This document shows, in pieces, positions 11,287 through 24,300 of a stretch of DNA of 64,000 nucleotides (its first letter is position 1; each line of letters opens with the position of its first letter). The stretch spans positions 1,571,182 to 1,635,181 of the forward strand of contig CM040445.1 in assembly GCA_022749755.1 (NCBI GenBank), read 5' to 3'. The notes below the pieces were generated by a model. It was not told the DNA's origin, did no database searches, and saw only the letters and a program-made list of their open reading frames with translations. The DNA is from Azadirachta indica. Taxonomy: Eukaryota > Streptophyta > Magnoliopsida > Sapindales > Meliaceae. Both the position numbers and the translations under genes were made by a program.

Positions 11287-14200
11287 TCAAAAACTGTTGT
11301 ATTCAGATCCATAGCTCAAGGGGCAATCTATCTTCACATCTTCTGGCCATCCAAACTCCTCCAAAAATGCCAATACAACCCCATTTGACCAACCAAATCC
11401 AGTCTGCAGGAAAGAGCATTTATAAATGAATAGAAAATTGGTATGCAAAAGTTGAAAACATTGAATAAGTTCTGCCTCTACCTGGGGTACGTATTCACCA
11501 CCACCTCCATAATCTCCACACTTTTCAACATCATATTTTTCATGCATTGCCCCGGTTTCTTTGTAGGCGACGTAGTTGGTTCTGATCCACCTCACAACAA
11601 TGTCTTCTGCAACTGATTTTGCTTCTGATGAACCTGATTTTGCCAAACCTTCTACTATCATGTGTTGAAGCGGTGCCCAACCATTCGGAAAATCCCTGTT
11701 TTGTATTTGCTTATATAAGATAAATGGGCAAGAAACATGTAGGGAAACGTAATGTGAATATTGAAGTAAGTTAGTCACCATTGTTGTCCTGATTTGTTCA
11801 AAGAAGTTGCAATTCCAGCAGCACAAAGCAGGCCTGAATTTTCAAAGCTTTTCCTGACCTTCTCCATCAGTTTAGCATCTGAAATATGGTGCAAAGTTTA
11901 AGCATACATGATAATTTTGTAAAATTAGTATAAGAATAGACATTAAAGAGTTACAAACCTGAGTTGAACAATTCGATCCATATAGGAACGAAGTTTGAAG
12001 CAAATACATTATGATTCTGATTTGCAGCTTGCCACATTTCATTGTGCTGCAAGTATATCCAACTGGGGAATTCAGTAAAACTGATGAGTGCATTAGACTG
12101 TCAGGTAAAAAACCTTGAGTAGAGAGTAATCACCTTGCAATCATATCCATCATTGATCCAGTAATCTAGCCATTGGCCCACCTCTTCATTCCAGAAAACA
12201 GAGTTTATGGCATGTTTTCTTGCTTGAGAAGCTTCCAGGAAACTCTCAGCTGTCCTCTTGTCTCCAACCACCTTTGCCAAGGAGGTAATGTCAAGTTCCA
12301 TCTGAATCAACATACATAATAGCACTCAAGTATGAGCAATTTTATGGATTCCAGATTTCAAGAGTTCATAAAAAGGTAAAGGAGTTATACCCTGAGTATG
12401 AATATATTCAAGTCAACAGCTAAAACTGATGTTGTAGCCAAACTGGTGAATTCTGAAGTATTCCTGCAACATGAAAATTGAACTTTTAAGTCCTTAAAAC
12501 TTATGACTGACTAATTTAGTCTAATAATTGAATCAGATTGTAAGAAACAAGCTTGAAAAACTACCTCATCCATCTTGTACTGAAATCCCATCCAGATTCA
12601 GCAGCCGAAGCCAATTCACGGTAAAACCGTTGTTTCTCAAAATTATTTGTGAGATTGGAAGCATGTGTCTTGTCCTGGTAGACAGAAGAAGTTATTATGT
12701 ATCTAATATAAAGCATCTATTCATGCCAAGGTAAGTTTGCCGAAAAGTAACCAAACAAAAAAAAAAAAAAAAAAAAAAGAAGAGAACATACAGTGGTTGA
12801 AGATTCAGGCCTGGGGTTATTCCACATTGCAAAATAGCGGCTCAATGTATGATTGGTACCTTGATTATCTTGGATGATAACCTTATGTATTCCTATAATG
12901 AGGCAAGATTTGAATATGGTTTCTTTCTAAACATAAAAGGGGAAGTAACCAAGTGGATTCTGTAAGTATAATGCATATGTTTGTCATACCAGAGTTCCAG
13001 AAATGGTATTCTTTGAGCAATGCAGGGAGAGCTTTTCTGACAAAATTCAAGTCATTGGTTTGACTGTATATGACATGAACCATTGCACTGAGAAGAGGAG
13101 GCTGGCTGCAAGAGATCAAACCATGCTATTTCAATACCATCCCGAAAAATTACAACTAGTAATCTATTACTTGTTTATATTACATACACCATACGCTCTC
13201 AATTCATCACTGCTTAGCTATAAATGGCAGCATTTTACATGTATTGTAGAAGACATGAAAGGCAACATGAATAGGAAATTGACAAGTAACTAATGCAGCA
13301 GACATTAAATTGGTAAGTGATGGAACCTAAATTGTGTATAATCAGTTAACATGATAAGGAAGAAGCATTACAATTACCTTCTGTTGGTGTAATAGGCTCT
13401 TGCACCATTAAGAACATAGCCATATTTATCTATGAGCGAAATCAGATTGTTCACTATTCCTTTCGCTGTCTCATACATTTTACTTGCCAGCAATCCCCTG
13501 CATATCAAAATTACATGAATCACATCCATACAAAATTCTATCCAATCCTAATTCGAAGATCCCAAAAACAGTTTCCATAATGTCCTACTCTAAAAGCATT
13601 AAAATAAGCCCAAATCATGCTGAAAAATTACATAAATTTTTTATTTTTTGCTAACATGAAGCTTAGGATGTTATTGTTTAAAATTGAAGTGCAGTAAAAA
13701 TTGGTGAGTATCAAACTTTTTAAACTGTTGTAGCAAAAAGAGACCTGAAATTAGAAAGTACAGAAAACTGGAACTTACCTAATAACCCAGTAAGAATCCC
13801 AATAATAGACTTCTCTGAAGCGGGAACCCGGAATTACGACCGCTCCAGGAAGGGGAAGTAAAGTGTGCAACTCAGGTCGGTCCAAAACAGAACCAGAAAC
13901 TCTCCGGCTCAAAATTTTCCACAAACTATGCACCTCTAAAGCCCATGCTCTCACCACAGGATTCTTCACCTTAGGCAAGAACCCCGCCGGTTCCGGCTCA
14001 AAATCCGCCGGTTCAACGTACACGAGATCGTCTCCGGCACCCCGAAAGTAATTCTTTATAAACTGCTTCAAATCCTGAACCTCAACTGACCCGGTGACGT
14101 TTCTCGACAGCTTGTGAAAAGCGTCGACAGCAGTCGACAAATTTGTCTTCAACGACAAATCAACGTAAAGTTTTGGGTCAAAGTTGTTCTGTCCGAAAGA

Positions 14201-14374
14201 TTTCAATGCAGTTTCTTGTACCCTTTCCAGGAAAGTGACCAACGGGGTCGTCGGAATCAAAGGGCATGCAGCAGGCTGCGGCGACAAAGAATTGACGACG
14301 GTCATCGTTGAAAGTAAGAAAAAAAGAAAGGGAAAAGTGGGCTGGCTAGTGTTGGAAGAGTGAAAGACGGCCAT
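11287..14374 (-). CDS. TRE1: Trehalase (glycoside hydrolase family 37)
   Basis: Eleven exons: 13779-14374, 13378-13497, 12990-13105, 12792-12892, 12565-12674, 12391-12463, 12134-12301, 11959-12046, 11779-11878, 11482-11695, 11287-11403. They sum to 1803 nt (600 aa). The enzyme hydrolyses alpha,alpha-trehalose to two glucoses. In plants it keeps trehalose low and affects stress and guard-cell responses. Both family signatures are present: PGSRFREVYYWDSYW (residues 182-196) and QQWDFPNGWAP, plus a glycine-rich GDYGGGGEY and TGFGWSNGV near the C-terminus. The N-terminus has a hydrophobic stretch (about residues 14-30) that fits a signal anchor; plant TRE1 is a plasma-membrane enzyme. The second Gly of the consensus PGGRF is Ser here. 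One intron holds a poly(A) run (about 12756-12778). Confidence 0.95.
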
Positions 14375-14423
14375 GAACGGAAGTTTGAGAAGAAGACATG
14401 GATGGATGTGATGTAGGTGCTGG

Positions 14424-14431
14424 TATTTATA
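14424..14431 (-). promoter_or_regulatory. TATA box of the trehalase gene
   Basis: The minus strand reads CTATAAATA 50-57 bp upstream of the trehalase ATG. This implies a very short 5' UTR of about 20-30 nt. Confidence 0.6.
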
Positions 14432-14749
14432 GTACGACGAAGAAGAAAGACGGCAACTTGTACTAAAAGTTTGTGGTTGGCTAGTAGTAAATCTTGGCTG
14501 TTGTGGGATGGATTGGATTGAAGATTCTAAAATTTGTTATTCTTTAAAGAGAAATATTTGATTATTGACTAAAGGTGATCGGGATTTGAAGGTATGACAA
14601 ATGGGAGAATGTAATACGAAATATAGAAAAACAAAGACGTACAACAATACATGAGGACATTTCTACGGAATAATAATAATAATATAGAATAGGAATTAAA
14701 ATTAGAATGTTAGTTTTAGACGTGTTCTATATACTATTTAACCTCATTA

Positions 14750-14793
<44 letters not shown>

Positions 14794-17700
14794 TTTTTAC
14801 TTTCATAAAATCAATGAAAATAGAGTACGAATGAAAATTAGAATGTTAATTTTAGAAGTGTTGCTCATTAATATTTGTTATTTTTTTTTTTACTTTCATG
14901 AAATCAATAATATTATTCAAATAATTTATATTTATAATTTTCTATATTATTCAAATAAATTCATATGTAATAAATGTTGTTATAGAGGAAACAAATAATG
15001 CGGTGAGTGAAGATAAATTAAGATCCCAATGTTTAAGATTTGAATGGCAATGTATACAGACAGACACCAATCGGTAAAATGTCAATACATAAAGTCAGTT
15101 CAGGATGAAGTTCAGTTCAACAACGAATTTGGCGAATATAACCAAAAATAATAATAATAATAATAATAATATATTTGAATAATTTTAACGCTTTGAATGA
15201 ATCCTATAATCACATCACTGATCACCGTAATAAATAAATAATTCAATCCAATCTAATCTAGCTAATCACAAACTTTATCTAAAATCTTTAATATGTTGTA
15301 TTATTATAATTGCAAGCGCACGAAAAAAAAAACAAAGGGCGGCTCACGTCATGTTATGTCCAACTCCGCCAATTACGTTCAGAGGGAAAATCAATCAATA
15401 AATAAATAAATTTGAAAATCAATTCCGAGTTTGTTATATTAGAAAGCAAAGCAGGGCAAAGCAAGTAAGCTGATAACAAACAACCACACTAGATCAAAAC
15501 TTGTGCTAACATAACATGTGTTAAACATGACGTGTTCTAGTTATAATTATAGTGGAGGCTCTACTGCTTAGACTTATCCGAACTTCAGACTTTTTTATGA
15601 TAAACACAACACCATGAATTCTATTCATATCCATTCATTTCATAGTGAGGAATGTTGCCGCAGCCTTGCATAAAAAATAACAACAATTTACTTTAATTAA
15701 TTAAATAAAAATGTGCACGTGGTCGTTGGTGTGGTAACAAATATGCATCCCTCAACGAAAATTCCTTCACGATGTTTGCGTAGAAATACCCACTTACCCC
15801 ACGAGAATTTCTATCAATGCCCATCTACCTCCCCTACTTTAACGTTATTTATTTCTTTAAAGGTGCATGTAAGCACGTATTGTATGCCACTTTTGTTTTG
15901 TGAATGCAATTACCATTTTATCCGCATGTTATTGTCTGATATGATGACTAAACGTAACGTACTCCATTGCACTTACCACTCTTCATCATACCTAGACCTA
16001 GTTATGATCAGGCCAGGAATAATATATACCTCATATCCATTCCCAATCCCAAGAACACAATGTTTTTGAGAGAGAGACAGAGAGAGAGAGAGAACCACCT
16101 TCAAGCTTATTCTTGGTAAATTCATTCTTCAACAGAGCTAAGCTAGAAAATTAAAACTCTTATATTTTCAAATCAGTTGTTGGGTTTCCAAATTTCAAAG
16201 AAAAAAGAACATTTTTGGTTTCCGAACTTTGCTTGCCTGTTTTCTTACAGCGTAGAAAGTAGTCGAAGAAACTGATAACATTATTAAAAAGTCAATTAAC
16301 ATATAAATTCTTAGGATTTTAAAAAAAAAAAATGAACTAAATTGAATCGTTGGTAAGTACTACAAATATATCTCTTTTGACGGACCTTCAAATTTCTACA
16401 ATTATTAATAATAAAAATTACTAATATGTCTCGAGTGAAAAACCCATTTGCTTTTTAACCGAAGCCTCAAAATAGAAAGAAAGAACGAAATAATAATAAT
16501 AATAATAAGAAGAAGAAGAAAGAATATGAAGAGTGAATGCTCCTCAGAATCTCTTCGGTTGTTCCACAAATACGAATTCTTCAGAAATTGGAACGACGTA
16601 GTATGCATGCCGTATAAATCATCACAGGAGCAAGGCAACAAATAGTTTGGGAGAGCCGATGAAAACATTAGAAACAAGAAAATGAAAGAAAGAACCCCCG
16701 CTTGGACCTGTCCTGCAATTTTCAGGGCCAACCACGATAATACACGACGCCCACGGCTTTTTGATTGAATTTGCAGTTGCAGTCAGATCAAACAGACACC
16801 AATGGAGTTTATGTGTGTGTGTATATTATATATATAGTAGGGTTTTGAAATGGCAGAAAAGGGCATTTATTCTACTCGATCGCAGAGCGAGCATTTCAAT
16901 CGTAGCCGTTGAAACACAAAGTAATAGATACTAATTAAGTAGACCCACATTATTACATACGCTCTACACCTAGTGCACCATTACCTACTTAAACCCAACT
17001 AAGCCCCTAAAGCCCGCTTTATTTATTTATTCAACATCTAGGGTCTCAAGTCTCAACAAAATACGCATGCTAGACAGCAGCTGATGAAATGTAAAAATGG
17101 AAGTATTGGACTGAAGAGATTGAATTGGGAATAAACGGAGATTTATTATGGTGCACAAGGAGAGTAGAGCTCATGCAATCTCAATTGGTAAGTTGAGCAA
17201 GCAAAATGCAATCTTCCAATCAAACGAAGATAATTTAGAACCCGTCCAACTCATGGGTACATCCGCAATTCCACCAAGCAAAACACATGAAAACATGGAA
17301 AAGCACAACATTTAAGGGATTGTTACAATTAATTAATTTCAACAACTGAAATTCACAAGAAGTTGAAATCGAGGATATCAAAATGACCAAAATAACCACC
17401 TTCCAATCTCAGCTCGGGTTCTATAATCTATGCTTCAGTTACCATCATCATTTTCTTTTTCAGGAAAAGATAAAAGTGACGACTGTATCAGTATCCAACC
17501 ATTTGAAATCTCTAGTACGCCTAGGTGGTCCCTTTGTCTTTTTGGCAATAAATACTGGGAGCAGACCACTAATTTGGTCGGTCAAGAGACAATTAACCAG
17601 GAAGTCCGGATATTAACTCACTGTAGCAGATGACAGCTTTTGGAAGCAGAAAACGAGCTTCCTGGTTGACTGCATAACCCACAGGCCACAGCAGAGTCAA

Positions 17701-20170
17701 GTCTCTAGGCCTCTATACTATATTTGACCATTTATTTACTGACTTGAAAGAAAACTGAAACAAACACTAGTCGCTCCAACAATAAATTCCACAACGGAAC
17801 AGAACACACTCCTTACAATCTGAGAAGTTACAAGCCGAAGTAGAAGAAGGAACATACAAAAATGTCTACTTCCCAGCCAAAGCAAACCAGAAGTTCAGTA
17901 CCCAAGAGTAGAGTTTTGAAGGAAAAGAAAGCAAGGTTCTACATAATTCGCCGCTGCGTATTCATGTTACTTTGTTGGAGGCAGGAAGGAGATTAATTAT
18001 GCCGGTAAATTTTAATATTCATGCTATTGGTGACCTTGAAGATCTTCTGCCCGTAGAAATTAGGATACAGAAGTATGTATGTGTGTGTGCTGGGAAGAGG
18101 GGAAATGGTAAGGGTACCACCCTTTCTGTGGAAGTTTTGACAAAAGCAATCCACATATAGACTTCTTTTTTTCTATAGTTCTATCTTATGATTCTTTTTC
18201 CTGTTATTATTATTTTTGCTTGGGCAAGCTTCAAGCTTCATCACCCGCAGACAGAAAGCAGGATAACTAAACTAGTGGTGCTTCTTCTAAAAGTGTAAAT
18301 TTGTTGAAAAAGAATGACAAACATGTCTATGTAATGGGTATATACTGATGTCAACATAGTAATGCTTCGTAAAAAGGAGAAATAAGAATAAATGGAAGGA
18401 AAAACAAGGAATTAATGCAAATCAAAGGAAGAGCTTAAGTTGAGATGTCCATTGTCTTAGCCCAATAATCTATAAATTTAGAATATATTCAGTTGTTCCT
18501 GCTTGTAAACCAGACTCATCCTAACCTATAGCTTTGTCTCCAACACCTCATATGAAGATGAGTAGAGGCCTGTACTTTCCTATGGTATTACCATATTGTT
18601 GACAACATAAGACGAATTGTCAGTCACACACAAGCATTATGCATGCAAAACACTAGTGTTTAAAAACTGATACGTCTAGGGCAAACAAGGGTTCTTAAAG
18701 AAGAAATAATATCTGATGGGTACTAGGTATACAATCAGCTAAAGTATTATTGTTAAGATTGATCACACAAGCAGCAGCTTTCTGATGGAAGCTAGAGGTG
18801 GATCTACATGAACAATGTTGAAGCAATGTAAAGCAACAAATCCAACAAAAGGATGGGAAAGCACCTTTCTCTCTATAAGAACATGGTGCAATATGAGGTG
18901 TGAAGTGGGAAAGAATGTATTTTATAACTGTGGTTTTGAATAAGACAGCCTTTTATTTCTTTATTTTTTTTTCATATTACAAACGTGATAAGAATAAGAG
19001 GTGTTAAGCATTTTATCGTCCTCATAATGAGCTAATTTTACACAGGACCTCTCCTACTAGCGTCACCACAGTAGAGTTTAACCACCAAGTTTGAGATGGA
19101 TTGGTGTGGTTCCCAAAAGCCTCTTGACCCATTATCAGGCCCAGATGGGCCAAAATCCACACCTAATCTAAGCAATAAGGTTCAAGTTATGACCAAGTAA
19201 AAAATGAGCTGTGTAGTACTTGCAAAATATCTCAGCTACAAGCAAAGAAAATGAACTCTGTATTTGCCATGTCTTCAAATAGCTTGATAAACAAGTTGCA
19301 TTTGACCAAGTTAGGTCCAGCAAAACTTCAATACAAGTGTTGAAAAGAGATGCCCAACCTATGGACAGTCATTACTAGCAAGATACATTAGACTTAGACA
19401 AAGACACCCAATTCCCAGTGTTGCTAGTATGTACCTATAAAAATAAGTTTATAAATAAGGCAAAGCATTTAAACAAGTTACATAAGCAAATTGGTTAATT
19501 TCATGGTGTTAGCATATATTTAATATATTTGTATCACTCTAAACCAAATAAAAAAACTGAAACATCCATACACCTTAATGAAGAACCACATTTCTACGCA
19601 TCAATGTAACCAAGGATCAGACATTTCTTTCCACAAGAACAAAATTACTGCAAAAGAAATAGAGTTCCTTCCTTTCTATTCATTACAACTACATTTACCA
19701 AAAAGAAATAAATGATAAGGAAGTGCACCTTCAATTTGAGTCCCATTTGTAGAGCTGAATGAATCACCGGACGGATCATGTATAATGACCGGTACAAAAT
19801 ATCCTCTTTTAATCAGAGAAGAAAATGAAGCTTAATCCCAGAAGTAAAAGCTAAGGTAAACGCATTTGATAGAATTATGTAGAACAGAAGATAAATTACA
19901 AGCAAAGAATAACTTAGAAACGCACATAAAAGGTTTTTTTAAAAAAGAAAAAGGAGATTTTTGTTCAGAATCCGTTTACAAACAGAAAACAAACAAAGGA
20001 ACCAGCTTTGAAAGATTTATAACACGATTAATACATATAGCTCAATATTTTGTTGATCCACATAAAACCCCTGAATTGGAAGATAAAAAGAAACGTTCTA
20101 ATGAAAATAAAAGTAATGAAACAAACAGATATCAAACAAGGAAGGTGCAATCAGAATAAAGAAAGGTTGC
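14432..20170. other. Long region without a recognisable gene
   Basis: About 5.7 kb. The left part (to about 17.1 kb) is AT-rich with AAT microsatellites (14753-14792, 15150-15170). The right part (about 17.1-20.1 kb) is less AT-extreme and looks more like introns or a long UTR than decayed repeat DNA. It lies downstream of the small minus-strand gene at 20171-20395, so it could belong to that transcript, but nothing here proves it. No frame resembles a known protein. Confidence 0.4.
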
Positions 20171-20395
20171 TTAAACGAGGTCGTCGGGGGCGTGCGAGTT
20201 GTTGGTGAGGGTGAGAGGGCGATCCTTGGCCTCATCTTCCTCTTCGTCGTCGGGGTCAGTGGTAGTGAGATTGACGCAAGAACAGCGTTCAAGGGAGGCG
20301 AAAAAGGCGGAGACGACGGTGGCGCTGACCCAGCTTGCCACATTGTTCAGGCTCTCCCGCGAAATGATTCCGTTGTTTGGGTTGTTTTCTTCCAT
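20171..20395 (-). CDS. Small conserved plant protein of unknown function
   Basis: A single 74-aa frame with its own ATG. The centre (SLNNVASWVSATVVSAFFAS followed by LERCSCVN) looks like a short amphipathic or hydrophobic helix ending in a Cys-Ser-Cys motif. The C-terminal third is acidic (TTTDPDDEEEDEAKDRP). I believe similar small proteins exist in other dicots, but I know no function for them and assign none. There is no N-terminal signal peptide. GC content is well above the flanks, which supports real coding. Confidence 0.6.
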   Translation of the reverse strand: MEENNPNNGIISRESLNNVASWVSATVVSAFFASLERCSCVNLTTTDPDDEEEDEAKDRPLTLTNNSHAPDDLV

Positions 20396-20854
20396 GGAAA
20401 CTCAAAGATGAATTTTTTTAGGATGATAATTTGGGGATTTTGATTGAGATTTTTGAAGAATAATTCGGGACTCAGGAGCGGTGGAATGGAAGGGACACGA
20501 TTGTCAAATCAGATATTGGAAGCTCAGTTTTGGTTTGTTTTTATTTTTAGTTACCTTCTCGACGGGTCAAGGGAAACAACTGCACATAATAATAATATAA
20601 TTATAACAATAATAAAAAAAAACCGAAAATCTATTAAAAAAATTTGATTTTCTTTTAAGTTATCTAATTGGGCGGGCACTTCTTGTTCAACAATAAAATA
20701 TATATATTTAAATTATGTTTTATAAAATTTGAACTACATGTATTCTTTTTTAAGCATGCTCTCCTTAAATAAAAATCTTTATACAAAAAATTAGAATTTG
20801 CCATTAATTGTTTTTAAATAAGATGTGTATAACAATTAGAATGTTTGGTCAGAA

Positions 20855-20925
20855 GCGCATCTGGTGTAGTGGTATAATAGTACCCTCCAACGGTACTGAC
20901 CGGGGTTCGATTCCCCGGATGCGCA
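20855..20925 (+). tRNA. tRNA with anticodon CCA (Trp) in a Gly-type body
   Basis: This is a complete 71-nt cloverleaf. The acceptor stem GCGCATC/GATGCGC (20855-20861 with 20918-20924) has no mismatch. The anticodon stem is GTACC/GGTAC (20880-20884 with 20892-20896). The T stem is CGGGG/CCCCG with loop TTCGATT, and the discriminator is A20925. The A box (TGGTGTAGTGG) and B box (GGTTCGATTCC) are intact, and TTTT follows at 20928, so Pol III transcription is plausible. The loop 20885-20891 is CTCCAAC, giving anticodon CCA (20887-20889), which reads UGG (Trp). The body, 4-nt variable region and weak D stem are like plant tRNA-Gly, not nuclear tRNA-Trp. One base (C to A at 20889) would separate it from a CCC glycine tRNA. 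Confidence 0.85.
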
Positions 20926-21326
20926 AGTTTTCTTTCCTTTAGTTATGATTTAATTCTCTTTTATTTAATTTATTATTGATTTATGGGATAATTTTCTATT
21001 TTCATTCTTCTTGGGTTGTTATAGGTTGAATTGGACCTAGAACCGAAAAAAGGACAAAATAGGAAATCACTGATTCCGTCTTCTAATTGTTATTTTTCGT
21101 TGTGTGAACGCACATACGTCGAATTGAGCAACAAGAAACGACTGTAATTTTATGATTGTCGGATTCCAGTAAATAAATAATCTTCTGCTCATTGTGATAA
21201 AAAAAAAAAAAAAACAAAGTTTTAAAGCCATATTTCCATACATTACTGCGGAGACAAACTCAATAAATTTAGAGTGAACTACTGCTCCACGAATAAAATG
21301 TATTTAAATTTCTAGAAAGTAAAAAT

Positions 21327-24300
21327 CTATGAAGACTGAAGTATCTTCTTGTAATCCTGGAACGTCCCGTCGAAAGGCGCCACCTTGCCTTGTGATACGA
21401 CCCACAGCTCCTCGACACTTCCCGATATCAGATGTTCATCGTGACTAACCTGCAAGTTTAAAAAAGGGTTTGTTTTGCAACACAAACTTGGTTGATAAAA
21501 ACATGGTACTCGTTTAGGGATTAATGAATCATTTATATTATTAATAAAGTTTTGTGAACTGTGATTACGAGGAGAACAAGAAAAATACCATGAGAATTCC
21601 TCCTTGGAACAAGACAAGGCCTTGAATTAGTGCCTCCACAGCATCCAAATCCTACATTTCAACCACCATTAGCATGTCAGTCCAGCAGCAGATAATAGTC
21701 CAAACACGGGGGATAATAGAGTCCAAATAATATCAGAACCAACATAAATTCACCCTCATTTCCCCATCAAAACCTCTTCATATCTTATAATCTGGACTTT
21801 CTAGGTCATATAGGATATTACCAAAAGACAGCAAACAAGCAAAGAAAGGATGAGGATGTCAACTTACAAGATGATTAGATGGCTCGTCAAGCAATATTAT
21901 GTGTGGCTTCTTGAATGTAATCTTTGCAAAAGCAACTCTGCTTTTTTGACCACCTAGTGTAGCAGGTCCAGAGAAATTACAAGTACATAAATATACAAGA
22001 GTCATTAAAAAGGCTAAAAGCTTATCATTACGAAGAACAACAGCTAGATAACACAGATAAAGAACAAACAGCTTGCATTCTTGTATGGCAAGCCTTAAAT
22101 CCAACCAACCATGCAAACCCTATTCAGACCAAATCAAACTCCAACTCTAGGGAGATCATTAAATATCCACACATGCAGATAAGAAAGGAAGACTACCAGA
22201 CAAAGTGTACATCGGCTGAAGAGCAAGATTTCCAGTTACACCAAAAGAACCCAAGTGAGCTCGAAGCTTCTGTTCAGGTACTCCCTGCAGGAAGGAAACT
22301 TCAAATAAGAGATTTGAATATATGATATTCTTTGAACATTGTACTATAAGAGAACAACAACAAACATGCCTGCCACATATGGATTTTGAACTGTACAGAT
22401 TGTCCAGCGGGAGCACAAATTAATATACAGATGAATTAATGTGACATGAAAAGAAAAGGAGAGACAAGTAACTTACAGGGTAGCAGCGCATCATGTACAA
22501 AAGGGGATTTGAAGACAGGTCTAGCCCATCAACGTGGTGTTGACTAAAGACAGCTATGCGAACCTGTTAAGAGAACAATACCAGTCTCCATTACACAAAG
22601 TATCAAGATCCAGTCCCATTTTGCCAAGAATAATATTGAAGTATAAAACTTTCACTGAGAAATTTGGTAGAACAAGCAGAAATGTGAATAAGAATCTGAA
22701 AAGTCCCAGCAGGACGGGAATGGAGGTAACCACAGAAATACAATTGAGAAGCAAAAATTATTCTAGATATAGATGCAGAAGAATCAGAGTTAAAATTTGT
22801 AAAATTACAATAGGAGAATGCCAAAGAAACAAGTATAAGATACCTTTGCTGAACGGAAAACTGTTCCAGAGCTTGGTTGCAGCTCACCAGCAATAAGTTT
22901 GAGTATGGTCGATTTGCCAATCCCATTTGGCCCAACCACTGCAGACCAATACAAACACCGAGATAAGAACAGAAACTGTGTGTACACATAATTATTATGC
23001 CAGCCTCAGATTGTCATAACTAACACCAGCTTGGAATGACAGGTAAATCTTTTCTCTCAAAAATGCACAAAGACAATCAGCATGTATTCATTTTATTGCA
23101 AGATGATGTTGTTCAAACAGATTAACAAACATGCAAACCACAAAGGATGTATGATGATCAACTAGGGCAAAGACAAAAGCATTAAGAGGGACAAGCATGC
23201 TTACTTGCTATCCTGCTGTCCAGATCAATCCCAAAGTTCAAATTCTTAAATAATATAGGCCCGCCAGGGTACCCAAATGATGCATCACTACAATCATGTT
23301 CAAGAAACATCATTAGAGAACAATGAGCTAGGGATATAAGTGAAGTTCAAGAAGTTATTATAAGTGGGCATAGAATTGGCATTCTATACCTGAAAAAAAT
23401 TAAATAATATACAGGCAGATACCGCTAGTTCAGAATAATTGGAGACTACTTGCAGTCATTGAAAGACTGATTGCAAAGGGATTCCTTTGGTACTCAAAGA
23501 ACATAAGGGTACAGCTTAAAGACATTAATTCAATATTCCACTAAATAAGCTGCAAAGTCAAACCTGAAACTTATTATAGGAGGCCCAGGTCTATCATCTG
23601 GCGTTGGAAACTCAAATTTGTAGCTGCATCATAAAAAGGGAAAAAAAAAGGGTGTCAAAGTAAATCAAAAGGTGGAAATGAGAACCAAAATTATGCAAAC
23701 TCTAAACTTTAAAAGTTCTGGGAAAAATCAATGGTGAAAGGAGAGAAGTACTTACTCAGGATCATTTACAACTTGATCTACATGACCCATCCGCTCTAAT
23801 GCCTGAAGAGATCAAGGAAACCGTAAGCCAAATTACAGCAACATAGCAATAATGGGAGTCAAGTAGAGTTAACAATGGATTCAAAGCCATCAAGATTAAT
23901 GATAATAAGCACCTTGATCCTTGACTGAACAAGAGAAGCCCTCTTTGCATTATAGCGGAATTTATCAATAAAGGACTGCAGTATCAAGGAAAAGCATTTG
24001 CATGTCAGGTATTAGTTAATACAATCTGTAATACAAGCCAGAAACTTTCAAAGGTCTCAGATGATCTGCAGCAAAGAAGAGACCTGCATATGTGATCTTG
24101 CTCGCTCGTTTGCCTCAAATGCTTTCTGTTGGTTTTTAAGCTGTTCCTCCCTGGTCTTCTCAAATGTATCATAATTCCCCTTGTATGCAGTCAGTTTTTG
24201 ACCTTGTAGATGAAGAATATCTGTGACGACCTAAAAAAGAAAAATGAATTGACAAGCACCATAGAAGATAAATACTTTGCTCCAGAAATTTTTTTTCTTT

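Noticed and set aside
17109..17130. TTGGACTGAAG resembles the 5' end of miR319/miR159
   Set aside because: The match stops after 11 bases and no hairpin partner was seen nearby.
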